Origin: Phocaeicola plebeius DSM 17135
GTDB lineage: Bacteria > Bacteroidota > Bacteroidia > Bacteroidales > Bacteroidaceae
Length of the DNA: 64,000 bases
Direction of reading: 5' to 3'
Assembly (NCBI RefSeq): GCF_000187895.1
Contig: NZ_DS990118.1
Coordinates: 62,001-126,000 of the forward strand
Shown here: positions 36,710 through 47,700 of the stretch, in pieces
How positions within the stretch are numbered: position 1 is the stretch's first letter
Layout: every line of letters starts with the position of its first letter
The notes under the pieces: model-generated
What the model was told of the DNA's origin: nothing
What the model saw: the letters and a program-made list of their open reading frames with translations, nothing else
The model's database searches: none
Position numbers and translations under genes: made by a program

Positions 36710-38353
36710 TTACTTACAGTTGCCAGTGCAACGAGGTTTGATTTGTTTGAAGAAATCATTACCCTTATTGTCTACCAGGATGAATGCCGGGAAATCTTCT
36801 ACTTCAATCTTCCAGATAGCTTCCATACCCAGTTCCGGATATTCTACACATTCAATGCTCTTGATGTTGTTCTGAGCCAAGATGGCAGCCGGACCACCGA
36901 TAGAACCCAAATAGAAACCACCGTGTTTCTTGCAGGCATCTGTTACAGCCTGGCTACGGTTACCTTTAGCCAACATAATCATAGAACCACCGTGACTCTG
37001 GAACAAGTCTACGTACGGGTCCATACGACCAGCAGTAGTCGGGCCCATAGAACCACAAGCCATACCCTGCGGAGTCTTAGCCGGACCAGCATAATAAATA
37101 GGATGATCCTTGATATACTGAGGCAGGTCTTCACCACGATCCAGACGTTCTTTCAGTTTGGCATGTGCAATGTCACGACCTACGATGATAGTACCGTTCA
37201 AAGACAGACGAGTAGCTACCGGATATTTATCCAGTTCAGCCAAGATTTCCGGCATCGGACGATTCAAGTCAATCTTCACAGCATTGCCTTCACCAGCCTG
37301 ACGCAATTCTTCCGGAATCAGTTCGCCCGGATTTGAATCCAGTTTTTCAATCCAGATACCGTCTTTGTTGATTTTACAACGGATGTTACGGTCAGCAGAG
37401 CAAGATACACCCAAACCTACCGGACAAGAAGCACCGTGACGCGGCAAACGGATGATGCGTACATCGTGTGCATAGTATTTACCACCAAACTGAGCACCCA
37501 GACCGATGCGGTGTGCTTCTTCCAATACCTGTTTCTCCAGTTCTACATCGCGGAATGCGCGTCCGTATTCGTTACCAGTAGTCGGCAGGTTATCGTAGAA
37601 ACGAGTAGAAGCCAATTTCACAGTCAACAGGTTCTTTTCAGCTGATGTACCACCAATTACAAATGCAATGTGATAAGGAGGACAAGCTGCAGTTCCCAAA
37701 GTCTTCATCTTTTCAACCAAGAACGGAACCAGTGTAGCCGGATTCAAGATGGCCTTTGTTTCCTGATACAAGTAAGTTTTGTTAGCAGAACCACCACCCT
37801 TTGTTACGCAAAGGAATTCATACTCCATACCCTGAGTAGCTTCGATGTCAATCTGAGCCGGCAAGTTGCAGCGAGTATTCACTTCTTCGTACATAGTAAG
37901 CGGAGCGTTCTGAGAATAACGAAGGTTTTCTTCTGTATAAGTCTTGTACACACCCAGAGAAAGCGCTTCTTCATCACAGTAGCCAGTCCAAACCTGCTGT
38001 CCTTTTTCACCGTGGATAATTGCTGTACCGGTATCCTGACAGAAAGGAAGTACGCCTTTGGCAGCTACTTCTGCATTACGCAGGAAAGTCAAAGCTACAT
38101 ACTTATCGTTATCGCTTGCTTCCGGGTCAGTCAGAATCTTTGCCACCTGTTCGTTGTGAGAGCGGCGCAACATGAAAGAAACATCGCGGAAAGCCGCATT
38201 GGCCATCGCAGTCAAACCTTCTTTTTCGATTTTCAGGATGGGTTTTCCTTCAAACTCGCTTACAGACACATAGTCTTTTGTAAGCAAATAGTATTCAGTT
38301 GTATCCTTGCCATGTTCAAACATTGGCTGATACTTGAATTCGGGTGTTGCCAT
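36710..38353 (-). CDS. fumB: Class I fumarate hydratase (iron-sulfur)
   Basis: A 547-residue single-chain class I fumarase that interconverts fumarate and malate. The three cysteines expected to bind the [4Fe-4S] cluster are visible in '[12 protein letters not shown]', '[13 protein letters not shown]' and '[11 protein letters not shown]'. The C-terminal beta domain has '[15 protein letters not shown]'. It feeds the reductive branch from malate to fumarate to succinate used for anaerobic fumarate respiration in Bacteroides. It is monocistronic; a TAACTTTG box lies at 38389-38396 on the minus strand. The symbol could equally be fumA. Confidence 0.92.
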   Translation of the reverse strand: MATPEFKYQPMFEHGKDTTEYYLLTKDYVSVSEFEGKPILKIEKEGLTAMANAAFRDVSFMLRRSHNEQVAKILTDPEASDNDKYVALTFLRNAEVAAKGVLPFCQDTGTAIIHGEKGQQVWTGYCDEEALSLGVYKTYTEENLRYSQNAPLTMYEEVNTRCNLPAQIDIEATQGMEYEFLCVTKGGGSANKTYLYQETKAILNPATLVPFLVEKMKTLGTAACPPYHIAFVIGGTSAEKNLLTVKLASTRFYDNLPTTGNEYGRAFRDVELEKQVLEEAHRIGLGAQFGGKYYAHDVRIIRLPRHGASCPVGLGVSCSADRNIRCKINKDGIWIEKLDSNPGELIPEELRQAGEGNAVKIDLNRPMPEILAELDKYPVATRLSLNGTIIVGRDIAHAKLKERLDRGEDLPQYIKDHPIYYAGPAKTPQGMACGSMGPTTAGRMDPYVDLFQSHGGSMIMLAKGNRSQAVTDACKKHGGFYLGSIGGPAAILAQNNIKSIECVEYPELGMEAIWKIEVEDFPAFILVDNKGNDFFKQIKPRCTGNCK

Positions 38354-38452
38354 AATACATTAAATTAATTGTGAGTTATTAGTGGACACAAAGTTACAAA
38401 GTATTATTGAAATTTTTCCTTAATTCCTACAAAAAGTTATCTGTAATTCTTC

Positions 38453-40000
38453 TTACTCTTCTATTGCACGAATCAAGTCCTTTTGCAGTACATCTACTCC
38501 GGGGAATCCCACATAACGTCCCTGCAATTTTCCGTCATGACTGATAATCAGATAAGCCGGAATCCCTGTTACTCCATAGGAAGTGCACAAGTACTTCCAT
38601 TGTGAATCAGTAAGCCGATAGTGCACTCCCGTCATCTTGGACAAATTTGATTTCCAGATATTTTCGGGGGAAGAAGGTCCTGTCAGATAAATATATACGA
38701 TGTCTTTCGATGACAGATTTTTCTTCAGCGGTACCATAGACTGCATACTTTTTTTACAAGGACCGCACCACGTAGCCCAGAAGTCTATCAAAATGGCACG
38801 CCCTTTATGAGGAGCAATAATCTTAGGAAGAATATCCGCCCCTTCTACCTGCGCATCCAGCGAAGCAATCACCGCTTCTTTCACCGACTCCATCCGTTCG
38901 GCATTCTGCTGAAGTGCTTCTGCCACAGCTTCCACATACATACGAATTTCCGGAAAATTCACCGTTTTCAGTACTTTCCGGTCATCAGAAGACAGAGAAG
39001 AGGAAGCAGTAAGCCGACTACAGATGGGCATCACCTGCTCATAGTCGGATTGTAACCTGGAAGCGACCTCCGGACTCTCCATCAAGCCTTTTTCAACGGC
39101 ACGATAGGCATTCAGTGCAGCAGATGAAGGGGAACCGGCCAGCTCCCGGTTAATAGTCTCAGCAGCTCCGTCAAACCAGGCCTTCTGTTTTTTCTCGTAA
39201 CGTTTACCCAGCAAACGGGAAGCGGACATGCTCAGGCGAGGAAGATTGATATATACGGTCACTTCTTCGTCGGGCACAAGAAACAACTTCAAAACAGCTT
39301 CATTCAACCGCAATGCCGTCAAAGTTGGTTGCAATAACTCTGTTTCCAAATGAAACGAGCCATCCTGACGGACTTTAATGCTTTGCTTCCACTCCTTAGG
39401 AAAAAGGCCGTCTTCATATTCCAGTTCCGTAAACAATGACATTCTCGGATCATACCCTAAAATATAACCGTTTACTATGGCCTTTCCTACCGACAATCCA
39501 GGTTCTGGAATTTCATTGCTCCGTTCCGGCTTATCTGTAGTAAGGTAATTAGGCACATACACATAAGGTTCTTCCCGACTCAACTGAATGCCAAAGATGT
39601 TCCATCCCATCTCAGGCTCAATAAAATCTACTTCATGCACATCCGAAGGAACCGGCGAAAAAGAAAGAGTTACTTCCAAAGTCCCATTCTCTTCGATTAC
39701 TTCCGGCTCAGTCACTCCATCAATGGAAATACGTTCCGCCTCACGAAGCTGTGCCATCCCTCCATCGGCCCATTTCAATGCTGCTTTTGAAGAAATGACG
39801 ACTGGGGTTCCCGGCTTACCATACATCACCGCATCAACCTGAGTCTGTTCACTGGTCTGGATAACCCGTTTGAATTCTATCTCCGCCGTATTCGACAATA
39901 CGAAACCTGGATATTCCATTACCTTTCTTCTATTGGCCTGCACCTGCAAAGCCATGAAGCAAACGCAAAGCAAACATATATATCTGCATATCCTTTCCAT
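38453..40000 (-). CDS. TlpA-like thioredoxin-family protein
   Basis: A 515-residue exported protein with signal peptide 'MERICRYICLLCVCFMALQVQA'. The first 350 residues are beta-rich without a recognised catalytic motif; they resemble the N-terminal domains (DUF4369-like) often fused to TlpA proteins in this phylum. The C-terminal 150 residues are a thioredoxin fold with active site CGPC in 'DFWATWCGPCKKSMQ' (near residue 411) and the cis-proline in 'GVTGIPAYLII'. It probably maintains disulfides or reduces substrates in the periplasm. It is the last gene of an operon with the DUF4954 gene (17 bp) and hflX. Confidence 0.85.
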   Translation of the reverse strand: MERICRYICLLCVCFMALQVQANRRKVMEYPGFVLSNTAEIEFKRVIQTSEQTQVDAVMYGKPGTPVVISSKAALKWADGGMAQLREAERISIDGVTEPEVIEENGTLEVTLSFSPVPSDVHEVDFIEPEMGWNIFGIQLSREEPYVYVPNYLTTDKPERSNEIPEPGLSVGKAIVNGYILGYDPRMSLFTELEYEDGLFPKEWKQSIKVRQDGSFHLETELLQPTLTALRLNEAVLKLFLVPDEEVTVYINLPRLSMSASRLLGKRYEKKQKAWFDGAAETINRELAGSPSSAALNAYRAVEKGLMESPEVASRLQSDYEQVMPICSRLTASSSLSSDDRKVLKTVNFPEIRMYVEAVAEALQQNAERMESVKEAVIASLDAQVEGADILPKIIAPHKGRAILIDFWATWCGPCKKSMQSMVPLKKNLSSKDIVYIYLTGPSSPENIWKSNLSKMTGVHYRLTDSQWKYLCTSYGVTGIPAYLIISHDGKLQGRYVGFPGVDVLQKDLIRAIEE

Positions 40001-40017
40001 ACGCAGTACCTCCCATT

Positions 40018-42009
40018 TTACAATAAATTCTTTACACGTTCTATCAGTTCGTTTCCAAGCTCCGTTTTTACCTTTATATGTTCCAGCACCGCTGTCACAA
40101 ACGGATTACTTTCGAACACGCCACGCACTTCTTCAAAGTCGCGCACCTTTTCCTCACTGCTTCCATCTGCCCCAAATCCGGTCATGGAAGTCAACGAGAA
40201 TTCCTTCTTGGCATCTTCGTACACCATTTTATCCAGTCCCACTACGGCTTCCTGCCACTGACGTACGATAGCCACGATGTCTGCCGCTGTAATCTTATCA
40301 GCCTGCAGGCCATAGAATTCAAGCATCTTTTCATACGCCCACGTCCATTCATACGTATAATAGTTGGCGTGCATCTCTGCAAAACGGTCGTGTATCTCAT
40401 CCACACTATTCAAACGGTCGCACTCAATATCTTCCATCAGACGTTCTATCTCACTCTTCGGAGCAATCAGTCCAGAAATATCCACCCATTCTCCAGTTCC
40501 AATCGGCGTATCTGGAATCAGACGAGTACGGATTTCTTCATCAGAAGCAAAACGAATGGCTTCCAAGCGCTTGATAACGGAGTTTCCCAGAAATTTATGG
40601 ATAGCAGTCTCATAAAACTTGATTCCCTTATTCAGTGCCGAATTCTTGATTTTCGCACTTTGATAAGAGTAAATCTCGGAAGTTTCCCCCGACACACGAG
40701 CCAGTTCCTTCAAAATCTGTCGCCCTGCCATCATCTTCTGAATAGTGTACGGACTCAACAAGTTATAATTAATCTGGTCCAAACGGTTCGGGTCTTTCCG
40801 CTGGTCACGTTTAGGCCACTTCTGTGCATCACGAATTGTACCTACACTCCGCAAATTGACACCCGGCACCAGATAAGTTGTATTCTTTTCCTCTATCAAA
40901 TAAGAAAAAGGCAGATTCGAAGTATCCGGATGGGTAACATGACGTCCCATCACCAGTGAGAAGGCACCAATACGGGCGGGCCACAGGATATAAGAATCAG
41001 AAGTGGTCTTAGCACCTCGCTCCAATGCCCCCTGATGAATCGGCCCCAACTTATACATATGGTTGCTCTGGTTAGAGCCTGAACCTGCATTCATGAACGA
41101 GAACATGCCGGCAATGAGTAATGTAGACTTATGGTGCGTTACGGTAAAGGGTCCGGCAAAAATGGCACAAGCCTCTCCATTTTCCTCCTGACAGTTACTG
41201 AAGAACAATGAATCAGAAGCCGAATAGGTATGCCCCAAATGACAAGCCTGCCCCACGAAACAACGTGTAAGCATCGTACCATCTTCTACGTATGAGCCAC
41301 TTGAGATGATAAAATCATCACAAATCACTCCGTACCCAATATGCACCGGTGCGTACTCATTACTGTTGATACTTCCATTCTTCAAACGGCCGGCACCTTC
41401 AATCTGGCAATAATCCCCAATCCGTACATTCTTAATGTAACCGGCATTCACTATCATTACATGACTCCCGATAGCCCCTGTATCTGACGCATGTGACTCT
41501 GCATAAGACTCAATAATCTTTCGCATTTTGTCGATAAGCACCGGACGATGGCGGTAAAGTGCCATAATATAAGCCTGATGAGCAGATAGACGGTCATGAA
41601 TAATCACCTCACGCCCACCAGTCTCATTTAAGACAGAAACTTCCACTCCATTTCCAAAACGGCTATGGCAATCTACCAAAATGATGTCTACATTCTCGAT
41701 AAACGTATCATGCCCTATCTCATAGTTAGCTATATAATTCTTTACATTCTCAATGTAACAATTGTCACCCACCGTTACATTGTGTAAAGTAGCATAATAC
41801 ACACCAGAATGCTTAGCCATTCCACCAGCCAGAGTAAACTCCTTTTCAAAAACGCCCAGTCGCACTTTTCCAGAGAAACGAGTGTGATAAATATAATCTG
41901 TGCAAAAATTATCAGCTACTTCAACTCCACTCCAGTCGGAAGCAATACAATGCTGTGCCTCCAATCGTGCGATTTCTTCTCTTGTCAGTAAACGATAGTG
42001 TTGTGTCAT
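40018..42009 (-). CDS. DUF4954 family protein, left-handed beta-helix type
   Basis: A 663-residue cytoplasmic protein with no signal peptide. The N-terminal 350 residues show imperfect hexapeptide repeats ('VGDNCYIENVKNYIANYEIGHDTFIENVDIILVDCHSRFGNGVEV'), the hallmark of left-handed parallel beta-helix acyl/sugar-nucleotide transferases. The C-terminal 250 residues are helical. The whole matches the DUF4954 family of Bacteroidota, whose role I do not know; the fold suggests a transferase acting on a nucleotide-sugar or acyl substrate. It starts 11 bp after hflX and is followed by the thioredoxin-family gene. Confidence 0.85.
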   Translation of the reverse strand: MTQHYRLLTREEIARLEAQHCIASDWSGVEVADNFCTDYIYHTRFSGKVRLGVFEKEFTLAGGMAKHSGVYYATLHNVTVGDNCYIENVKNYIANYEIGHDTFIENVDIILVDCHSRFGNGVEVSVLNETGGREVIIHDRLSAHQAYIMALYRHRPVLIDKMRKIIESYAESHASDTGAIGSHVMIVNAGYIKNVRIGDYCQIEGAGRLKNGSINSNEYAPVHIGYGVICDDFIISSGSYVEDGTMLTRCFVGQACHLGHTYSASDSLFFSNCQEENGEACAIFAGPFTVTHHKSTLLIAGMFSFMNAGSGSNQSNHMYKLGPIHQGALERGAKTTSDSYILWPARIGAFSLVMGRHVTHPDTSNLPFSYLIEEKNTTYLVPGVNLRSVGTIRDAQKWPKRDQRKDPNRLDQINYNLLSPYTIQKMMAGRQILKELARVSGETSEIYSYQSAKIKNSALNKGIKFYETAIHKFLGNSVIKRLEAIRFASDEEIRTRLIPDTPIGTGEWVDISGLIAPKSEIERLMEDIECDRLNSVDEIHDRFAEMHANYYTYEWTWAYEKMLEFYGLQADKITAADIVAIVRQWQEAVVGLDKMVYEDAKKEFSLTSMTGFGADGSSEEKVRDFEEVRGVFESNPFVTAVLEHIKVKTELGNELIERVKNLL

Positions 42010-42020
42010 ATTTTTTGTTG

Positions 42021-43277
42021 TTATTCTTCGTCATATGTCTGATATAAAAAATCATTGTAAGGATACTTCTGCACATGCAGTTCCTTTACCTTTTTATATA
42101 ATAATTCACGGAACTGATCAATATTAGTCTTTTCACGTGCGGAAATGAAGATACAATTATCATTCAGTTTCGCCATCCAAGTATGCATCAGTTCCTCCAG
42201 CGTAATATTTTCTTTCGTCTTCGGCGTCAAGTCATCTTCTGCCTTTTCCACATACGTATAGGCATCTACCTTATTAAATACAATCATACTCGGCTTTCCA
42301 CCTGCACCCAAATCGGCAATTGTTTTCTCTACCACCTGAATCTGCTCTTCAAAATCGGGATGTGAAATATCAACTACGTGTACCAGCAAATCCGCCTCAC
42401 GCACCTCGTCCAGCGTAGACTTAAACGAATCGACCAAGTCAGTCGGTAATTTCCGGATAAACCCTACCGTATCCGAAAGCAAGAAAGGTAAATTTTCGAT
42501 AATGACTTTACGTACGGTAGTATCGAGCGTAGCAAACAATTTGTTTTCCGCAAAGACCTCACTCTTGGCCAGCAGGTTCATCAAGGTCGATTTACCCACG
42601 TTGGTATATCCCACCAGGGCCACACGAATCATGCGTCCACGGTTCTTGCGCTGAGTAGACTTCTGCGTATCAATTTCAGCCAAACGCTGCTTCAGCAAAG
42701 CCATACGGTTCAAGATGATACGGCGGTCCATTTCCAACTGAGTTTCACCCGGACCACGCAAACCTACAGAACCTTTACCACCACCGGCACCGGAACCACC
42801 ACCCTGACGTTCCAAGTGCGTCCACAAACGCTGCAAACGCGGAAGCATGTACTTATACTGTGCCAGTTCTACTTGCGTCTTGGCATTGGCTGTCTGCGCA
42901 CGCATCGCAAAAATATCCAGAATCAGTGAAGTACGGTCCAGAATCTTCACTTTCAGTTCATTCTCAATGTTACGGATTTGCTTGGCCGAAAGTTCATCAT
43001 CGAAAATCACCATCCCGATTTCCGTCTCCTCGCTCTCATTCTGCAACTCCAGGTATTCTTTCACCTCTTGCAACTTACCTTTACCTACATAAGTCACCGA
43101 GTTCGGCGTATCCAGTTTCTGTGTAAAACGTTTTACTACCTCTGCCCCAGCCGTCTCAGCGAGGAAAGCCAGCTCATCCAAATATTCATTGGTCTTACGT
43201 TCATTCTGAGTCTGGGTTATCAAACCCACCAGCACAGCTTTTTCAGTCTGTGCTTCTGATATTACAAATTCTTTCAT
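42021..43277 (-). CDS. hflX: Ribosome-associated GTPase HflX
   Basis: A 418-residue protein with the N-terminal HflX domain ('AVLVGLITQTQ…ELAFLAETAGAEVV…YVGKGKLQEVKEYL'), a glycine-rich linker ('GGGSGAGGGKGSVGLRGPGETQLEMDRR'-type region, given here by its family signature GPGETQLE), and a GTPase domain with G1 'GYTNVGKST' (near residue 220), G3 'DTVGF', and G4 'NKVD'. HflX binds the 50S subunit and splits or rescues stalled ribosomes. It is the first gene of the operon with DUF4954 and TlpA-like genes. Confidence 0.94.
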   Translation of the reverse strand: MKEFVISEAQTEKAVLVGLITQTQNERKTNEYLDELAFLAETAGAEVVKRFTQKLDTPNSVTYVGKGKLQEVKEYLELQNESEETEIGMVIFDDELSAKQIRNIENELKVKILDRTSLILDIFAMRAQTANAKTQVELAQYKYMLPRLQRLWTHLERQGGGSGAGGGKGSVGLRGPGETQLEMDRRIILNRMALLKQRLAEIDTQKSTQRKNRGRMIRVALVGYTNVGKSTLMNLLAKSEVFAENKLFATLDTTVRKVIIENLPFLLSDTVGFIRKLPTDLVDSFKSTLDEVREADLLVHVVDISHPDFEEQIQVVEKTIADLGAGGKPSMIVFNKVDAYTYVEKAEDDLTPKTKENITLEELMHTWMAKLNDNCIFISAREKTNIDQFRELLYKKVKELHVQKYPYNDFLYQTYDEE

Positions 43278-43314
43278 TCAGTGTAAATCTAATTTCTATA
43301 CGGCACAAATATAA

Positions 43315-43350
43315 GCAAAAAGAGCGCATCTCTTTACAGATACGCTCTTT
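43315..43350 (-). terminator. Intrinsic terminator of the first SusC/SusD operon
   Basis: A hairpin with 13-nt arms (43319-43331 and 43338-43350, one mismatch, AAAGAGCG/CGCTCTTT) followed by T residues on the minus strand. It lies between the susD-like stop and the hflX start. Confidence 0.78.
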
Positions 43351-43360
43351 TATTTCTTTC

Positions 43361-44749
43361 TTATTTATTCAAATCCGGATTCATCAATTCTTCGCTTTGT
43401 GGAATCGGCCAGACATATCCGCTACTTTGCGGAGTAATCTGTGTTTTCCGTTCAAAGTTTGCCCCACGACGCAACACATCAATGCCTCGCATCGCCTCAC
43501 CAATAAACTCCAGACGACGCTCGTTGTAAACCGCCATCTTCAAATCTTCACCAGACAAATGATCAATATCCAGCTGATTGCTTGTCTCCGGTAATGAACG
43601 GAATCTCACCTGTTTCAAATATTCTCTGGCAAGCTTTTCATTTTCAGTTCCACCCAAATTTACATAACACTCGGCCAAGTTCAACAATGTTTCCGCATAA
43701 CGGAAAATCGGTGCCCAATCCAGTTTCTGTGCAGCATCCGTAAACTTCAGCAGCTGATTCTTTTCATTTTTCATCTGTACACGAGCATCATCAGCTGAAT
43801 TGTAATTCGGCTTGCCCATGATACCGTTTTCCACGTCTACCCACAGAATTGTATTCTTAGCGTAATAATATTCTGCCAATCCTTGCTGGGTATTCGGACG
43901 ATTTGTTTCCTTCATAGGCAAAGAGAATATGGTTTCATCCGTATAATAAGGTGCCTTGAACATATCTCCAAACTTGGGAGTCAGTTCGTATCCCGTCACC
44001 AGCTTACCTGCTTTTACCGCCTCTGTCCAATTGTTCATTGACATATATACACGCATTTTCAACATATTGGCAGCAGCCTGTGTAGCACGAGTCACAGTCG
44101 ATTCATCCGCTGTTGTTTTTACCGGCAAAGCACTGATATTTTCCAAGTCCAAAAGAATCTGCTCGTAAACCTCCTTTACTGTTGCACGTTTCAAAGCATT
44201 GTGCTCTCCATCTTTTTCCGGAGTTAAACGTAAAGGCACAGATTTCGCATCCGGATTAATTACGTATGGTGTAGCATATAGATTATTCAAATAATAATAA
44301 GCAAATGCACGCACAAACTTTGCTTCTGCTTTGTACTGCTCATATTTTTCTCCAGCAACAGCTTTAGCGCCTTCCAATTCATCCAAGAAAATATTGACAC
44401 GGTTAATGGCAGCGTATGCCATGCTCCAGGTCACCGTATTTTCTGCATCTGTTTTGCCCACATTAAACTTATATGTATTGGCCAAAGTAATCAAGTTCGG
44501 GTCAGAATTTACAATATCTTCTCCACGGTTATCAAATACCAGATAGGTTTTTCCTCCCATGAAGGAATCCGACGCATCATTTTTTATCGAACCGTACAAG
44601 CCTAATACAGCTGCTTCCAAACGATTTGCATCATTATAAATATCTCCCGGCTCAATGTACAAAGGTGGTTCCTGATCCAAGAAACTACTGCTGCAACTAC
44701 TCAACGTAGTTCCAGCCATCAATATAGCATATACAATATATTTTTTCAT
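43361..44749 (-). CDS. SusD/RagB-family nutrient-binding outer-membrane lipoprotein
   Basis: A 462-residue surface lipoprotein with lipobox 'GTTLSSCSSSFLDQEP'. TPR-like helical repeats and the C-terminal 'RRLEFIGEAMRGIDVLRRG' motif are typical of SusD. It forms the lid of the SusC barrel encoded 27 bp upstream and captures the ligand. No glycosidase genes lie nearby, so the substrate cannot be inferred. Confidence 0.93.
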   Translation of the reverse strand: MKKYIVYAILMAGTTLSSCSSSFLDQEPPLYIEPGDIYNDANRLEAAVLGLYGSIKNDASDSFMGGKTYLVFDNRGEDIVNSDPNLITLANTYKFNVGKTDAENTVTWSMAYAAINRVNIFLDELEGAKAVAGEKYEQYKAEAKFVRAFAYYYLNNLYATPYVINPDAKSVPLRLTPEKDGEHNALKRATVKEVYEQILLDLENISALPVKTTADESTVTRATQAAANMLKMRVYMSMNNWTEAVKAGKLVTGYELTPKFGDMFKAPYYTDETIFSLPMKETNRPNTQQGLAEYYYAKNTILWVDVENGIMGKPNYNSADDARVQMKNEKNQLLKFTDAAQKLDWAPIFRYAETLLNLAECYVNLGGTENEKLAREYLKQVRFRSLPETSNQLDIDHLSGEDLKMAVYNERRLEFIGEAMRGIDVLRRGANFERKTQITPQSSGYVWPIPQSEELMNPDLNK

Positions 44750-44776
44750 TCGAATCTGCTTTTAAAAATTCAACAA

Positions 44777-47700
44777 TTAAAACGCCAAGTTTACACCAAA
44801 TGTGTAGGTACGTGCCTGTGGCAAGGTATTTTTATCCGTACCCGGAGCCAGAGTAGCATTGGTCGTATTCGACATCACCTCCGGATCCATACCAGAATAG
44901 CCCGTAATTACGAACAAGTTCTGCACCTGTGCATATACACGCAACTTGCTGATACCGATGGCGCTCGCCCAGTTCTTCGTATTGAAAGTATAACCCAGTG
45001 AAATATTCTTCAAACGCAAGTAATCACCTTTTTCCACCCACTCGCTGATAGGCATGGCCGAACCATTAGAATAGTTATCGCCATACACTGGTTTCGGGAA
45101 CATGGCATTTTTTCTTTCCGGAGTCCAGTAATTCTGAAGCACTTCCTTCGAGTTATTCCAATAACGCATATCGCTTACCGTAGCCTTTGTACCATTATAG
45201 ATATAGTTTCCACCTGAGAACTGGAAGAACAAAGACAAGTCAAAATTCTTGTAAGAGAAATTATTGCTCCATCCACCATACCAAGTAGGCAACGTATTGC
45301 CACAAATTACCGGTTTCAGACTACCCTCATAAGGTGTTCCATCTTCAAGAATCCATTTTGCCTCTGAGGCATGATTATACAGCACACGTTCTCCATTCTC
45401 TCCATAGAACACACGGAACCCAGTTTCCGGATCTACTCCACCTGTCGGTGTCAGATACAACTGACCGATAGACTTGCCTGGTACTGTAATATTTGTAATT
45501 TCCAATCCACTGGCATCACCTTTGATAATATTATCCAAACCGTTAGCCAGAGATACAACCTTATTACGAGTAGTCGTAATATTAAAACTAGTATTCCATT
45601 TGAATGCACCGTCACGTAAAATATCCGCAGAAATCGTCAACTCTATACCTGAGTTCGTCATCTTTCCGGCGTTAGTTGTCAGGATATTTCCAGGAAGACC
45701 TTTTGAAGGAGCCTGCGGCACATCCAAAATCAAGTCTGAAGATTTCGTATAGAAATAGTCAAAATCAATATCAAAACGATCAAGTACACGTGCACTGAAA
45801 CCTACGTCATACTTTTCTGAAGATTCCCATTTCAAATTCGGGTCAGCAATCTTACTCAGACGATAACTTCCCTGAGAACCATAATAATAAGGAGAATAGT
45901 ACGAGCGTGAAGCGTAATCATCGATATTCGTATTACCCACTACACCATAACTACCTTTAATCTTAAAATCTTCCACCACATGCTTAAGTGGTTCAAAAAA
46001 AGTCTCTTCAGACACACGCCATGCAGCCGAAACACCTCCGAAGTTACCCCAGCGGTTATCCTTGCTTAATGCAGAAAGTCCATCACGACGGAAATTGATA
46101 GAGAACATGTATTTCGATGCAAAGTCATAGTTGATACGTCCAAAATACGAAACCATAGAACTTTTGGAAATACTTCCTGAAGCCGTTGCATTAGCAAAGG
46201 TACCTTGGAAATTTGTAAACTTGTCATCCTGCAATCCCGTACGAGCAGCATCCCATTCATTGTAGCTGCTTTCAGTAGCTTCCATACCTACCAGGAAATT
46301 GAAATGATGGCGATTAGCTGTAAAATCATACGTAGCTGTATTCGTCCAAGTCCAGATACTGCTATGTACCGCCGCATTAAATGCATATCCTCCATTATTC
46401 ACACCATCTCCATGATTAGGTGACCAGAAACGAGAGTTTTCAATACGCGCATCGTCAATATTATACTGGGTTTTCAATGTAAGACCTTTCACAGGAGTAA
46501 CTTCTGCAAAGAAACTGCTCAAAATACGCGTTACGTCTACATTCGTCTTGTTACCCAGTTCCACCAAAGCAACCGGATTTGAGAAAGTATTCATCACTGC
46601 ATTCGGTCCATAACCTAATACCCCCAACGAACGGTCATAATATCCTTTTCCATTTTCATCGTAAATAGGAATATTAGGAGAGTTAGCCAGCGCCATACGC
46701 GGAAAACCACCTACTGCAAAGTTTGAACCGTTACGTGCCGCATCCACCTGCGCCGTAGAACTTACGTTCACGCTTGAGTTCATACCAATCTTCAGCCAGT
46801 CTGTCACGTTAGCCACAATGTTAGCCTTACCGCCCAGACGTTTATAGTTATCGCCTACTACAATACCTTTCTGCGTATTGTAATTAGCCGACATATAATA
46901 TTTCACTTTTTCCGTTCCACCACTTACTGCTACAGTCTGGTCTTGTGTAAACCCATTCTGAAAAATAGCGTCTGCCCAATTAGAGTCTACTCCCGGCATC
47001 AAGTTAAACGCCTTATCACCATAAGCAGGATTAGCTATGAATGTCTTATCCATAGCAGCCAGTTCTGCCGCTACATCTGTTCCGTATGCATTACGAACCG
47101 CCATGTTCTTGAAGTCTACATACTCCTGTGCATTCATCATATCAATAAACTTCGTCCGGTTAGAGAAACCGACAGAAGCATCATACGTTACTTTTGCTTT
47201 TCCGCTGCTTCCCTGCTTGGTAGTAATCAGCACGACCCCGTTTGCCGCACGTGAACCATACAAAGCTGCTGCTGCCGCATCCTTCAACACGTCAATAGAA
47301 AGAATATCGGCCGGATTAATGTCTGCCAGCGCATTGGCATTACCCAATCCTCCACCCAAATCCCCCGACTGAATCGGCATTCCATCCACTACGTACAAAG
47401 GAGAAGTACCCGAAGTAATAGAGTTTACACCACGGATATGTACCACAGGAGCCTGACCTACTCCTCCAGAAGGAGTCGTTACATTCAAACCAGAGGCACG
47501 TCCCTGCATCATCTGGTCCAAACTTGTATTAGGCACGTCCTTTAAAGCATCGTTACGGATTGAAGCTACTGAAGCAGTTACCGTACGTGCGCTCTGCGTA
47601 CCATACGCCACAACCACCACTTCTTCCAAAGCCTGCGCATCCGACTTCAACACTACGTTCACCACCGGTTTTACAGCTACTTCCTGGCTCTGCAAGCCGA

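Noticed and set aside
37436..38368. Open frames antisense to the fumarase gene
   Set aside because: Shadow frames; the fumarase reading frame holds all three cluster cysteines and is uninterrupted.
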